Assembly: GCF_000208865.1 (NCBI RefSeq)
Contig: NC_018397.1
Span: 3,038,001 to 3,102,000 of the forward strand
Source: Neospora caninum Liverpool
Taxonomy: Eukaryota > Apicomplexa > Conoidasida > Eucoccidiorida > Sarcocystidae
DNA: 64,000 bases
Direction of reading: 5' to 3'
In this document: one piece after another, positions 34,445 through 46,748 of the stretch
Numbering within the stretch: position 1 is the first letter of the stretch
Layout of the letters: each line of letters begins with the position of its first letter
The notes under the pieces: generated by a model
What the model was told of the DNA's origin: nothing
Databases searched by the model: none
The model's input: the letters and a program-made list of their open reading frames with translations, nothing else
Translations under genes and position numbers: made by a program

Positions 34445-37400
34445 ATGGCGAATGACGAGGACAAGAAGGTAGGCCACCTTTCCGCCGTTCTTTCCTGCTC
34501 GCTCCTCTCTGACCCTTACGGACCGATGCCCGTTTTCGTGTAGAGCACTGTAATTCGGCAGACACAGAGGCGATTTCCTCTCCTCAGAGGCGCCTCTCTC
34601 TTCGAACAAAACGAGTTCTTACGCACGTATTGGCCGTTCTCTTTTCCGCGTGGCCTTGCGTGATTCTGCCGTCGGCCATGCTGCGATGCACTCATTGTGA
34701 TACGTCACCGTACGCAGGAATCGAGGTCTTTTTTAGAGTCTCTTTTTTCCCGAGGGTCCACACGTGTTTACTGTGTACTGGACAAGACATGTACGCTTGC
34801 ATGTACATATGAGTTCTTTTCCCTGTCTTAAGCCTTTTTACCGGTGTTCCTGTGTCTTTTTCTCCGCTCACGGAAGGCGATCCGTGTGCATGTCCACCCT
34901 TCTGCCTGCGGATGTGTTTGCCGTTGTGAATCCCCACCCCCACAAAACTTCTCGGGTATACCGCTGCTTTTTTTGCTCGCGCTTATACTTGAGACTTCCC
35001 TCGAAGACCGGGGCCGTTTACACCCGGTACTTATACTCATGTAGATATATATATCTATATGCAGAGATACGCATATCATGCATATATCCGCATGCATCTG
35101 TGTGACAGACAACTGCACGCCTCTTCTTTCTTCTCCCTTCAAATTCGACACTCGAAAGTTGCCTTCCTGCGTGTCTCTCTCCAGCTCGTGACGATCCAGG
35201 CGGCGGCCAAAGACCCTGCGCAAACAGGAAAGGAAGGGAAGAAGGAGAAAGATGGCGACAAGAAGAAGAAAGTCGATGACGAACTGGTACGCGCGCGTTC
35301 TCTCTTCTTTCCTCTCCCTCGACTGTCTCTTCTCATGTTTGTTTGAAATACCACAAGGACGCGCGAAATACACCACCACTTGGCATGGGAGCGAACGGAC
35401 AGAAAGAGAAGTGGGATCTAGATGGCGGGAGTGAGAATCCATCTTTTTCTAGCTGAGTTTCCCGATGGTTCCCTCTTAGTGCATCCTCGCTCTTGACAGC
35501 ACGGCAAGATCAGACGCTGCTTTCCTCGTGTGGGCAAGAACGAGGGCACTCGAATGCGAAGGAGTCACGTGCTTCTGGTCTCCTTTTTCGCTGCTCACTG
35601 ATTTCTCTCCGCCGTTGCATCTAGGTATATCGGCTCGCCTTGCTCTCCTCCATTGCAGTCATATATATATATATATATATACATATAGGTCTATTTTTCT
35701 GTGCATTCGTGTGTATGCACTTTTACTTTGAGTTTATACGCGTGGTTTTGCAGGTGCACGCACGTGCATGTCCGTGTATCAAGGGCTTTTTGGTTCGCGT
35801 TGTGCCGTGTGCTATGCAGACAGAGGAAGACAAGAAGATCAAGGAGGACATCGAGCTCCTTGTTGAAAGACTGCAAGATCCGGAACCAGGTGAGCGAACG
35901 CTCAACTGCACGCAGAGAACTCGCGTTTTCCCCGCGCGACGTCCACGAGACCCGTTGAGCCTCCGCATGCAGACTGGGGAAGCGAGGATAAGGACACGTG
36001 CGGATGCTACAGCGAGATGCGGACCTGCGAAAAAGCAGCTACATGACTCGGGAAAAGTACCGCGCTTTTGTCAAAGTGTCAAGCATGGCATTCTTCGGCA
36101 TTTGTTTGCATGCACTCTGCAAGCCATTGGTGCCTCGCGTAGCTGGGTCTCTCCTTCGCTCCACTGTTTTTGGTCTGTATTGTTCGCGTGTGCACGCTTC
36201 TCGCGATGAAATTCCCCGTTGTTCTGAAGCCGGTTTTTGCGTTCCGTTCTCCGTCCCGCCGTTTTTGTCCTTTCCAACTCCCTTTGGTGGTCCTCCCTCC
36301 TTTTCTGTTCCCTGTCCTCGCGGTAACTCACCCTCTGTCTCCGCACCTGTTCACCAATACTTTTGCTGCCTCCTCTTTTCCGTTCCCCTCGGACCTCTGG
36401 CTTTTTCTTGAGGTTTTCCCCCCCGTTCTTCTCTGTTCTTCGACGCGTTCGACCGCGCGCCTTTACACGGATGTTGTGCTCCTTTCCTTTTGCTCAGGCG
36501 TCGTTGCCCTCGCTCTCCAGACACTGTCTATACAGCTGAAGGCGGCCACGTCGTCGATGACGAGCGTGCCAAAGCCTCTTAAATTTCTGCGGCCTCACAT
36601 TCCGGTTCTCATCGATCACTACCATCGCCTGGCGGCTGACGACGCAATCAAGGTGCGTGGGAAGAGGAAACTCCGAAACTGCGTTTCTGGTGCCTGCGGG
36701 CCCGCTGGCAGTTTACATGCTCCCGCCGTTCGCGGCGTGTCTCTGTTACTGGACGCCCTGAGTACGGAAACGGCCGGAACTGCCAAAGGGCTAGCATGTA
36801 GACATTTGTACAGCGTGTAGGGATGATCACTAATCCATATTTACATCGCTCTAGCACCCAAAAGACCCGTCCTCCTCAACACACACATTATACATATATA
36901 TATATATATATATATGTATACGTGTATGCTTGTGCATTTTGTGTAGACCGACGTGTAGTCGCATGCATATCTGCTTGCATCCGAAAAGGGATGCCTGCAT
37001 GTGTACGTGTCATGTGTCGAAGACGTTCAGTTGTCTTCTCTTTCGGCCTGTCTTTGTCTCGACCTCACAGCCTCCATGTACCAAGCTTGTCTCCTGTCTG
37101 CTTCGTTTCCTCCTTTCTCCATTTTTTGTCTTTGCCGTTTTCTCCTGCCTTGCTGTCCGCTCTATTCGGCGCGATCGACCCTCAGCCGGACTTCGCGATG
37201 GTCCTTGCGGTTCTCTGCACGACATGTGGAGACGGCCAGAGGCGCTCTCTGCACTTCTGCTTGGAGGTAAACGGAGAGTCTTCCAACAAAAAGACTTCAC
37301 TGCATATATGTTTATGCATGCGGAGAGGACGATGTGGCATTCTGTGGTGGATTTTGGACATCAAAAAACTCGATCCCCCGATGTCTACGTCACACCCAAA

Positions 37401-40400
37401 GCGCGCGTGTAGATGTGTCTCTGCTTGCCTCGACGCTTCTCTCTGTCTCTCTCCCTTTGTCTCTCTCTCTCTCTCTGTCTCTCTCCCTTTGTCTCTCTCT
37501 CTCTCTCTGTCTCTGTCTCTCTGGCACTGTTTTTTCTCTGGCACAATTTGGTGTGTCTGTCTCTGCACGCTCGTCTCCACCCTTTCCTTCCCTGTTTTCT
37601 GACACTGCACGTCTCACTTTTCCGCGGCGCTGCGCCTCCTCACTTTCCTGCAAGAGTCTCTGCCTCTTTGCTGGCTCGCTTTCCTGCAAGAGTCTCTGCC
37701 TCTCTGCTGGCTCGCTTTCCAGGGCGGGTGCAAGGATATTGCGAGCTGGGGCTTTGAGTTCCTCCGCAACCTCGCGGGGGAGGTGGCTGCGGCGTACGCG
37801 GAGATCCACGGCGAAGAGAAGAAGGCGGGCGCTGTGGAAGAAGATTTGTTGGCCGAATCTTCCGCTGAGCAGCGGGAGAGTGCCTCAACCTCGGCCGATC
37901 GCCCCTCTGGGGACAAGGCACAGGAGGCGAAGGATGCGGAGGCGAAGGATGCGGGCGAGGCGAAGACGGCGCCGTCTGGGAAGAAGACATCTATGGCGCT
38001 CCAGATCTCGATGGAGGTGCCGTTGCCGACTCTCGCGCAGCTGAACCAAGTGGTGGATTTGATTGTCCCTTACTACATGGCACACAATGCGGAGTGCGAC
38101 GCGATCGACTTGCTGTCGGAAGTCGAGCGCATCGAGAGCGTGGCTGCACACGTGGACGGCAACAACTTCCCGCGCGTCACGCTGTATCTTCTGGCGATGG
38201 CAAACTACGCGGCGTCGCTCGACGAGTACTCACGCTTCCTCACCGTCGCCTTCACGATCCTGTTCGATCAGAAGCAGTGGTTCGACGCCATGCGTGTGGC
38301 GTTGAAGCTGCCGAATGCAGCGACTGGGGAGAACGAGAAGATCAAGGCCGTCGTCGAGCACTGCCGCGCCGACGACCCGCTCATGGTCAAGCAGCTGGCC
38401 CTCCTCCTCGGGAGACAGGGCGTCGACTTTGACTTCGAGGACGAACAGACCCAGCGCCTGAACAGCGGCGAGGAACTGTCCAACTTCTTCCTCCTCCTCG
38501 CCAAGGAAATGGATGTGCTGGAACCAAAGGCCCCCGAAGACGTGTACAAAACCCACTTGGAAGACCCCGCCTCGAGCCGCAGGGGCGCGACGGGCGCTCT
38601 CGACAGCGCAAAACAAAACCTCGCATCGACCTTCGTCAACGCCTTCGTCAACGCCGGATCCTGCAAAGACAAACTCATGCTCGCCGATGGTACGGGACAG
38701 AAAAGAGTTAGAAAGAGACACAGAGGGCGGCAACGAGCACAAGAAGGAGGTTATGGAGGAAAGAGAGAGAAACGGAGAAAGAAATGCGGGCAAGAGAGTT
38801 AGTGGAATTCAGAAAGTCGCTTGCGTGTGGGGACAGAGATTGTTCACAAACCGCAATTTCCCTTCTGGTCTTTCGGTCGGCGTTCCGTCCCAGCTCCTTT
38901 CCGCTGCGGGGCTCTGACTGCTCGCTTCTCTTCAGGAGGTTCCTGGCTGTACAAGAACAAAGATCATGGGATGATCTCTGCGGCAGCTTCTCTGGGGGCG
39001 ATTCTTCTGTGGAACGTCGACGAGGGATTGTCGCACCTGGACAAATACCAGTACTCCTCAGACGCGAACATCAAGGCAGGCGCCCTCCTGGGTAAGCAGG
39101 CCGACGGCAGAGAGACGCTGCCTGCGGGGCATCTGAAGACACGGGACGGTCTCACAGCTTCCTTCGCACGTTCCCACTCAGCGCTTCAGCCACGCGCGGC
39201 CTCAAATGGAACCCTAGGGGGACACTGCCCTTCTCGCTGATGGCGCGCGTCTGTCTCCGTGGATCGCGGGGCGAGGTGTCTCCGCACAAAGAATGCATGC
39301 GCTTGGGGGGGGGGGGGGGCTGATTTTTTTTTTGAGCCGTGGCAACTGGGAGGGGCTACGACCTCCCTGACAGTTTCCGACGTGCACAGGCCGGAAGCTT
39401 CTCATGCGACGCGAGGGCTTCTGCCCACAAGCTGAACTTCACGTGCCTGCTTGTCTTGCACACGTATATCTCTATGTATGACTATCTCTCTACAGCTATC
39501 TCTTTACAGCTATCTATCTATCTATATCTATCTCTCTACATATCTCTATATATAATATATATGCGCTTCCTTTTGGAGTCCAACACTGGGTCGCGGAAGA
39601 GCGTTCTGCAGCGGGCGCATCTGAGGCAATTTTTCGGTAATGAAGTCTGATGCCGATTGGGGCTTGCCTCACCACACATCCAGTTCGATGAAGATTTTCG
39701 CACCGACAAAAACACCACTAAAACGAAAAGGCGCCCAAGCATGTAAACACACATCTGCCTGTATGTACATTAATATGCACAGAGAGACATAACTCTGAAT
39801 GTACAGAACCACACCTTGTCTTTCTGGTGCGTTCGCTCAGGTTTCGGCGTCTTGAGCAGCAACGTGCGCCACGAGTGTGACGCAGCGTTTGCTCTCCTAA
39901 AAGACCACCTGGAAGATTCCGCCGAGGGTGGCCGCAGTGCGCCGTGCCAGAAAGTCGGGGCGGTTGTCGGCCTCGGCTGCGCGCATGCAGGCACGAAGCG
40001 CGAAGATGTCATGGAGGCTGTCACGGTCGTGATTGTAAGTCTGTTTCCTGGGCACCCGGCTTGTCTCCCGAACTTCCTGGCTTCGCGTGGGCGCTCCGTT
40101 TTCACACTCTCCGCTGTCCCTGAATCTTCTTGTCGACGTCGGTGGCGATGTCCGTATATCTGCTTGCATATTTCTGCCCCACTTTCTTTGCATAGTTGCA
40201 TGCGGATCCTCCGGTCTACCTGTCCATTTATCTGCGAACAAACGCAGAGCGGATACCGAGGAACGCCAGCGTCTCCATCGTTCGGCTTATAGACGGATGT
40301 ATTTTTTCCTCAGGTCGATAGTTCCCTGCCTGTCGAGTGCAGCGCCTTCGCGGCTGTCTCGCTCGGCCTCGTCTTCGTCGGCAGCTGCAACCAGGAAGCG

Positions 40401-40590
40401 GCGGAGGCAATTCTCACGACGCTCATTGACCGCTCGTCTGTCGAGAGTGAGCCACGCGCTGTGCAGTCCGCTTTCACGACTCGAGCTCGAGACGTTGCGA
40501 CACGAAAAAACGTGCACAAACCTGCCACGACATACCCGACAGACTGTTGCCGAGACAATTCTCAGGGATACCCACCACCCTCATGTATAC

Positions 40591-40621
<31 letters not shown>

Positions 40622-43600
40622 AATATATATATGTTCAGTAATATATATAGTATATGTGTAGGTATCGGATGAAAATTTGAAGATATGGATAACCTGATTT
40701 TGTAGGTATGCGGGTCTGAAGCTCGTTGTGTGTCAGTCTGGTGGGCGTACGCGTGTGGGGTGTGTGTTCTTTCCGTTCTTTCGAGCGTTTCCTGTCTCCT
40801 GTTTTTTTGCGCTCCATTCGCGGGTGTCTCCTGTGTGTCCCCTGGCACGTGCGCGCTCTCAGAGGGACTGGATTCGCCGCTGTGCTGCTACTTTGCGCTG
40901 GGTTTGGGTCTTCTCTTTCTCGGCGCCCGAGAGGCCTGCGAGCCGACGCTGACTGCCCTGGAGGCGCTGGCCTCTGCGGCGCCGGCGTCGGAGCCTCAGC
41001 AGCTGCGGGCGTGTCTCCTGGCCGCCTACGCCCAACGGACGGTCGAGGGCCTCGCCTACGCCGGCAGCGGAGACGTTTTGAAGGCCCAGAAATTCTTGAG
41101 CGTCTGCAGCGAGACGCGCGACAAGCAGTACTGGAGCGCTCTGCTCGGTCCAAAGACGGGAGAGGAGGGAGAGGGCGAGAAGGAAGAGAAGGACAAAGCG
41201 ACGAAGGAGACCGACGCAGCGGCGGCGCAGAGCCGAAACCCCGAAGGGTCCGCAGAAGACGACGATGAAGAAGATGGCCGCAAATTAGACCAAGCTGTCG
41301 CTGTCATGAATCTGGCGCTCCTCGCCTTCGCCGAAGATGTCGGCGCCGAAATGAGTCTCCGCATGTTGGTAAGGCACCTGTCCTAGCTACAAACATCTAC
41401 CTATATGCGGAAACATATTTGGAAATGCAGGTATACTGCCCGGCTTGATGTTAAAAATCAACTTCTAGACCGACGGTCATCATGTGATGTGCCCACCACA
41501 CTAGGGAACCTAGGATAGAGATGCAACCCATTGCTATCGAATATAACGGTATGCTCCTGAATGTAACGGTACAAGCTGTAAACAAAGGACTCCCATGCAT
41601 AGGTATGTACGTAGATGCCTGTAGGGAAGGGGGATGGGAATGGTCTTTGTCTCCTAGACATTTTTCGTTCTCATCGTAAGGCTTTTTCTGAGCTCGGCTT
41701 CCTCTCTGTTAGGTTTTCGATTCGTCCCCCTTTCCGCATTCTGCTCCCTTTTGTCCTGGTCTTCTTTGGCGACGCCGCCCCCCGTTCTGTCCGTGTCTCC
41801 GACTCCTCCCCGCTCTTCGTCCTTTCCCGTCTCGTCTTCCGGGGTCTCTGTCTCTCATCTCGTGCTTCATCTCCTCTCGTCTTTCTTTTCTTCTCGTCTT
41901 TCTTCTCGCTTGCTGTGGCCCACCGCTCGCGTCTTTCCTCTTCTTTTCGGCGGCCTTCTAGGATCATCTGCTCCAGTACGCGGACTTGCCTCAACGCCGG
42001 GCTGTGCCTCTCGCTCTCGCGCTCCACTCGCCTTCTCGCGCCAAGCAGGGAATCATCGACACACTCTCGAAGCTGTCCCACGACGTCGATGCGGAGGTGG
42101 CCCTCAACGCAATCTTTGCCATGGGCGTTGTCGGCGCAGGTAAACCGCACGAGAAGAAACGGCAAGAAAGGGAGAAGAACAGAGACTCTTGGACCTCACT
42201 TGGAATGCATCCATTCACAGGCTTCGGCTCAGCAGCCAAAAAACAGGGGCGGTTGAAGAGATCGGCGCTCTCCACGCTGTCTCTCCGCGGGTGCATGCAT
42301 CTTTTTGGTGCTCGTTTTCGCTCCAAGGCTGGGAAGCGGAGGGAAAACGCACGGAAAGGGAGACGAGAACACTCTCGAGAGAAGTGCAAGTCGTCTCTGA
42401 TGCGAGGTTTTTCACGCGGTTTGCGCGCGCGTCTCGCCTTCGATAGAGAGAGTCGGAGCAAACCGCGAGGGGTTGTCCTAGGATGAGAGAAGAAACAGCA
42501 GCAGCTTTTGCCTGCCGATGCCGGCTCGAAACGTCCATTCCGGGCCGTGAGAAATCGCTGGCGAGGGCACCCGCACACTTAACAGTTAGAGCAGAGCGTT
42601 CTTCTCAGTTTCCCTCTTCTCCGCATGTTTCCCTTATATGTGTATGTGTGCGTATATCTGTTTCGTTGCATGGACGTGTCGATGCGTTTCGACGCTTTTG
42701 TTTTGCTCAGGCACAAACAACGCGCGCATCGCTGGCCTTCTCCGCTCGCTTGCTTCCTTCTACGGGAGAGATGGAAACGCCCTCTTCGTGGTAGGTCTTT
42801 CTGTGCACGGCAAATCTGCAGATCCGCAGGTCACTTTCTCCAGAGACAGGAGAATCGGCCTCGCTTTTTGCTTTTCCCGTCTCTCCCTTACTTCTGTGTC
42901 GCGGCCTTCTCGCGACTCGGTGTGTGCACACCGGTCGTTATCTGTTTCCTGGCTTTTTCTCGCCTCCCAGAGTCTCTGTCGCCTCTGCTGAGTTTCGCTC
43001 TGGACATACACCGGAACCGGAGGAACCTCTGCTTCGCCCCTCTCTTGACTGCTCGACCTTGTTCTCTCCGTTCGCCGCTGAGCGTCTCCCGTTCTGTGCG
43101 TCTGCGCGCGCCATTCAGATTCGGCTCGCCCAAGGCCTTCTCTACATGGGAAAAGGCCTCCTGACCATCAATCCTGTCCACTCGGACAGATTCCTCGTCA
43201 ACAATGTTGCCCTCGGCTGTCTCTGCGTCATCATGCACACTTGCCTCCACATGCGCACGACCATTCTCGGGTGAGAAGAACTGCCCCGCGCCGCTTTTTG
43301 CAGAAACCCGTCACTGCCAACATAACCAGAGAACTCAGCTTCGCCCAGAAGACACACACCCACACACAACGGTGCCAGGACGCACATTTTCAATCCTACA
43401 GAAAATATATATATATATATATATGTATGTATATATGTAGACTTGCAAAAGTATGTGCGTCTCACAGTCTATGCTGATCTAGGTCTATGCCTGTCTGGGT
43501 GTATATACATAGGTGCATAGATACATAGCTGTCTATCTATATATGGATAGATAGGTACACGTATAAATTCGATGTATGGGCATGTGTGTGTGTGTTTGTG

Positions 43601-44293
43601 TGTGTGTTTGTGTGTGTGTTTGTGTGTGGTTGTGGTTGCGCGTGTTTTTTCAGGAAGTACCACTATCTTTTGTATTACCTCTTCCCGGCGATGCAGCCGC
43701 GCATGCTGTTCACTGTTGCACCGATGAGTCAGTTGCCCCAAGCCCCGTCGAGCTCCACGGAGGGCGCGTCGGCGTCTCCTGAGGAGACAGGCGGGGCGGC
43801 AGGCACAAGTGGGACTCCAGAGGCACCGGAAGAGGCGATGGGCGAGGAGAAAGAAGTGGATTTGTCTGAGGAGGAGCTGAGGATGGCGTGCCTCTCTGCG
43901 AGGGTCGGAGAGGCCGTAGACATCGTCGGACAGGTTGGGAGACAGCCGAAAACCATCACAGCTTTCCAGACGCATACGACTCCAGTTCTGCTAAGCTACA
44001 GCGAACGCGCGGAACTCGCGACTGACGAGTGTAAGTCCCCTCGACAGGAGCGAGGCGGGAGGCAGAGGAACGGCACTTTGGTTTTTTCGTGTTTTCCCGT
44101 CTTCCCCGTCAGGCTGGTTGCTGACGCTGTCTTTGAGTTGCGCGCGTTGCTCCTTTCTCTAGAAACGGCGAGAGAAGAATGCTTTGAGGCGTCTCCGTTT
44201 CGTTTGCATTCAGATGTGCCGTTGGCGAAGGTCCTCGAGGGCGTGGTCATCGTGAAGAAGAATCCCGACTTCAAGCCTGCGAAGACAGCCTGA
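34445..44293 (+). CDS. RPN1: 26S proteasome regulatory subunit RPN1 (PSMD2), 15 exons
   Basis: Exons: 34445-34468, 35185-35286, 35820-35889, 36498-36652, 37186-37266, 37723-38689, 38936-39091, 39841-40034, 40314-40446, 40863-41368, 41962-42139, 42711-42790, 43119-43270, 43654-44030, 44214-44293. All junctions are GT..AG and in phase, giving 1,084 residues. RPN1 is the largest base subunit of the 19S cap, a toroid of PC repeats that docks ubiquitin-like shuttle factors, ubiquitin and Ubp6/USP14. Family signatures in order: [24 protein letters not shown] (near 93); [34 protein letters not shown]; the [13 protein letters not shown] region; [44 protein letters not shown]-free end [20 protein letters not shown] and [14 protein letters not shown]. 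It is longer than human (about 900) because of an Ala/Lys/Glu insert after the N-terminal block, an acidic insert before the last PC repeats, and a Pro/Ala/Glu insert near the C-terminus. The exon 2 acceptor could lie 15 bases downstream. Confidence 0.96.
35661..35684. repeat. (AT)n microsatellite in RPN1 intron 2
   Basis: About ten AT dinucleotides followed by an imperfect ACATATA tail, about 140 bases before the exon 3 acceptor. A shorter ATATATATATCTATATG stretch lies in intron 1 near 35044. Confidence 0.9.
36893..36920. repeat. (TA)n microsatellite in RPN1 intron 4
   Basis: An uninterrupted TA run of about 22 bases flanked by ACA and TGTATA, within intron 4 (36653-37185). Confidence 0.9.
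37438..37530. repeat. CT-rich tract with internal duplication, RPN1 intron 5
   Basis: Runs of TCTCTC broken by CCCTTTG occur twice in nearly identical arrangement, followed by TGTCTCTGTCTCTC. The tract lies about 200 bases upstream of the exon 6 acceptor and extends the pyrimidine-rich part of the intron. Confidence 0.85.
37644..37720. repeat. 36-base tandem duplication next to the exon 6 splice acceptor
   Basis: Unit 1 (37644-37679) and unit 2 (37680-37715) differ at one base (TTTG versus TCTG). Each starts with TTTCCTGCAAGAGTCTCTGC. A third partial copy, TTTCC, runs directly into the AG that precedes exon 6 (37723). The real acceptor region has therefore been duplicated upstream, leaving two decoy GCAAG sites. 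Confidence 0.9.
39305..39319. repeat. Poly-G run (15) in RPN1 intron 7
   Basis: Fifteen consecutive G residues followed, after CTGA, by a run of about ten T residues, inside intron 7 (39092-39840). Confidence 0.9.
39474..39562. repeat. CTAT/CTCT simple repeats in RPN1 intron 7
   Basis: Interleaved CTATCTCT, ACAGCTAT and TATCTATC units followed by ATATATAATATAT. This is an imperfect microsatellite cluster of about 90 bases. Confidence 0.85.
40586..40632. repeat. Compound (AT)n array in RPN1 intron 9
   Basis: About eleven AT units, then TGTATATATAAATATATATATG. The array is largely self-complementary and lies mid-intron (40447-40862). Confidence 0.9.
43405..43438. repeat. (AT)n / ATGT array in RPN1 intron 13
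   Basis: About ten AT units followed by GTATGTATATATGTAG, within intron 13 (43271-43653). Confidence 0.9.
43583..43640. repeat. (GT)n microsatellite before RPN1 exon 14
   Basis: GTGTGTGTGTGTTTGT units repeat three times, ending about 14 bases before the exon 14 acceptor at 43653. The repeat replaces the usual pyrimidine tract except for the final TTTTTTCAG. Confidence 0.9.
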
Positions 44294-46472
44294 GAGATGT
44301 GCAGAAAACAGCAAACAGGGAGTGAGAGAGACGGAGGAGAAAGCGAGAAGAGCGGGAAGACAAATCCAACAGAAAAGGGAGAGGAGAGGGGAGAGCCAGA
44401 GCCTCGATACACTGAGGAAGGGGCTAGACGCAGGTGGAGAGGCCGAGAATGAAAGCAAAAGGAGAGAGAGGACGATACGGCGGAAGAGAGAGAGGTAGAT
44501 CAAAGAAAACTGCGAGACTGCTGGCGAAAGCAGGAGAATGACCAGAGCGGTGTAGATACGGCAGAGAGGCGGGATAGTTCGAAATGAGACCGGTACAGCA
44601 ACCAGAAAAGGAAGCCGGTAGAGAGAACACGAAACGATGAAAAGGGAAAGAGTGGAGGGTGTGATGCGAGAGACAGAATGTCGGGACAAGGAAACCGGGA
44701 GTGGAGAGAGCAAAAGTCGACAGTTTCTGACCCTTCTGTTCCCTGTGAAACTGGTCTCTCCAAAGGATTCATGCAGTCCTTGGTTCAGTCGTGTTTTCTC
44801 ACACGTAGACGTGCTTGATTCATTTTTTGTTCTCTCCCGTTGAGCGCGTTGCTCCCGATTTCGTATGTGTCCCTTTTTGGTTCTGAAGGAGAAATGCGAG
44901 ATGCGCAGGAAGACGTGTGTGGAGAGCGGGTGTCTAGACACCCGAACTCGAAACGAGAGGCATGCGCTCCAGTCTCGTGAAGCCTCGTTTTTTGAATGTT
45001 CTACGCCATGAAGCCGCGGAGATGCCGCTAAGTGGAGAGGGACTCGTGTCCACTCTTCATTTCCGTCAGACAAAGCGAAGTACTGGTGCTTTTTCTTCGT
45101 TCCAAAAACCGCCAAACCACAGAACAAAGGCCACACACACACACGAACCACTACAGGGAACGCCTCGAGAAGCAAGGTGTTGCGTGACGGCTTCCTCGGC
45201 GGCTTTGATTCTTCCACTTTCTAGGCGAACATACATTTTTCCGTAGGACATCGCACTGCCTGCAACTTCTAACGAATCCGAAGCGCGTATGACCCTATCT
45301 GAACAGAACACTGATGCCGTAAGTCTCAGTGGAAATTCTGTGGGTGTACACTATCTCGCACTGCTCGGTGCTCTGCCGTCTTTCCTCTCCACCAGTTTTA
45401 AAAATGACTCTCTTTAGCCGACTGCGACATCCTCTCTCTAAAGGTAGCGACGTGATTTAGAGTTCCATTCGGGTGTCGTTACAATTGAAACAGCTTGAAA
45501 GGAATCGCGATGAATTTCGAAGTCCGCAAAAAGTATGGAAAAGGGAGCAGTGCTCTGGCCACCGTCTTGCTCACTGCATATCACCCGTTCGAGTGACATT
45601 TGTTCCAGGTTTGCGTGACGGTCCCGGTTACCAGGTTCTTTCTTTAAGCAAACATATCGGCACAGAAACGGGATTTTTTGACGGCTTTGCCTCCTTGAGT
45701 AAGAACCGCGTTCCACAAAGGTCTTCAACAAAGGATTCTGACAGCGAAGACAGGGAACTTAGGAATGGAATGACGAGCTCCTCTCGCAGAAAACAGGTTT
45801 CTGTGTGTGAATAACCTGTACACGTGCAAACGCAGTATGCGATTGCAAGAACATCCGAGATGGGCCCACGCATAGCTACATACTTGCTGTTGGGGGGTTT
45901 TGTAGATTTCTGTTTTTTCTTTGAGTCTAGGACGGGCGGAAGGGAAATCTACGCGCTCTGCCGGGTGTATCGGCATGTCTCTTCCAGGAAACATTCTCCA
46001 CGTAGAGGCATCCGCTGAAAAACCCGCCACAGAGAAAGGCGATCTTGTCGAGCTCAGCACTGACGGGGCGCCTTCCCCTTTCCTTTGGAAACTCTTGTCT
46101 CACTAGGAGGCCGAGTCGATCAATCTCCTCACGTCAGCCACGCAAGCACAGCGAAATCTCTCAACCATCTCAACACATATGGCGTGTCGCTCTCCCTGTT
46201 TTGCAGCTGCCTCGGCCACCGTTTCGTCCCTGCTTGGCGTCACATTGGTTTGCAAATCTTTCTCCCCGTTTTCACCGCGCACGCTGCGATCGAGGCGCCT
46301 TCGACATTCTGAGACAATTGGGTGCAAACAATAGAAAGCGAATGACGGATATCCCGTCTGACGTCACACTTTCTGTCCTCACTTGTTTGCAGAGGTTACA
46401 GAATCCTGGGTATGCAACGTGTCTGCACTGCTTTCCCCCCATCACTTCCATACACGTAAAAGACGCGCATCA

Positions 46473-46500
46473 AATATATATATATATATATGCATATATG
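46473..46500. repeat. (AT)n microsatellite
   Basis: About nine AT units then GCATATATGCATG, downstream of the PSTK stop codon. Confidence 0.9.
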
Positions 46501-46607
46501 CATGGTATTTTGCCCACAGGTTGACCACTAAGTATCCCTCTCGGGAGCCTGTGCCCCGAGCTAGATGCACGGAGGCGGAACATTACTAGATTCAGAACCA
46601 TGTGTGC

Positions 46608-46632
46608 ATATATATATATATATGTACATATA
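46608..46632. repeat. (AT)n microsatellite
   Basis: A TGTGCATATATATATATATATG-like run about 115 bases downstream of the PSTK stop codon, in its probable 3' UTR. Confidence 0.85.
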
Positions 46633-46748
46633 ACTCTGTAGAATTATTTTTGCTTTTCTGTGTATGCCTACTCGTATGTATGAAAACTTCAAATAGACAC
46701 AGAATGTGATGCATGCTTGTACGATCGTCCTCCGCATTCACTCTCAAG

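Larger units (their letters stand above)
44294..46748. other. Convergent region between RPN1 and PSTK
   Basis: The first 400 bases after the RPN1 stop are purine-rich (GAGAGA/GGAAAG), the complement of a pyrimidine tract, and probably form the 3' UTR. Later parts contain short open frames on both strands. On the minus strand, pieces at about 45871-46012 and 45438-45741 can be joined in phase to PSTK exon 4, but no family similarity supports this. Two AT arrays lie near the PSTK end. Confidence 0.4.

Noticed and set aside
40282..40296. TRP-1-like 15-mer (13 of 15) on the plus strand
   Set aside because: It lies inside RPN1 intron 8, far from any ribosomal-protein gene and without an adjacent TRP-2, so it is most likely chance.
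45289..45318. ATG followed by ten codons and a GTAAGT donor
   Set aside because: No downstream exon keeps the frame open; the best acceptor leads straight to a stop.
45438..46012. Two minus-strand pieces that join in phase to PSTK exon 4 through its GTGAGC
   Set aside because: Junction phases fit, but the sequence shows no similarity to PSTK C-termini and exon 4 already has an in-frame stop; kept only as a possible alternative end.
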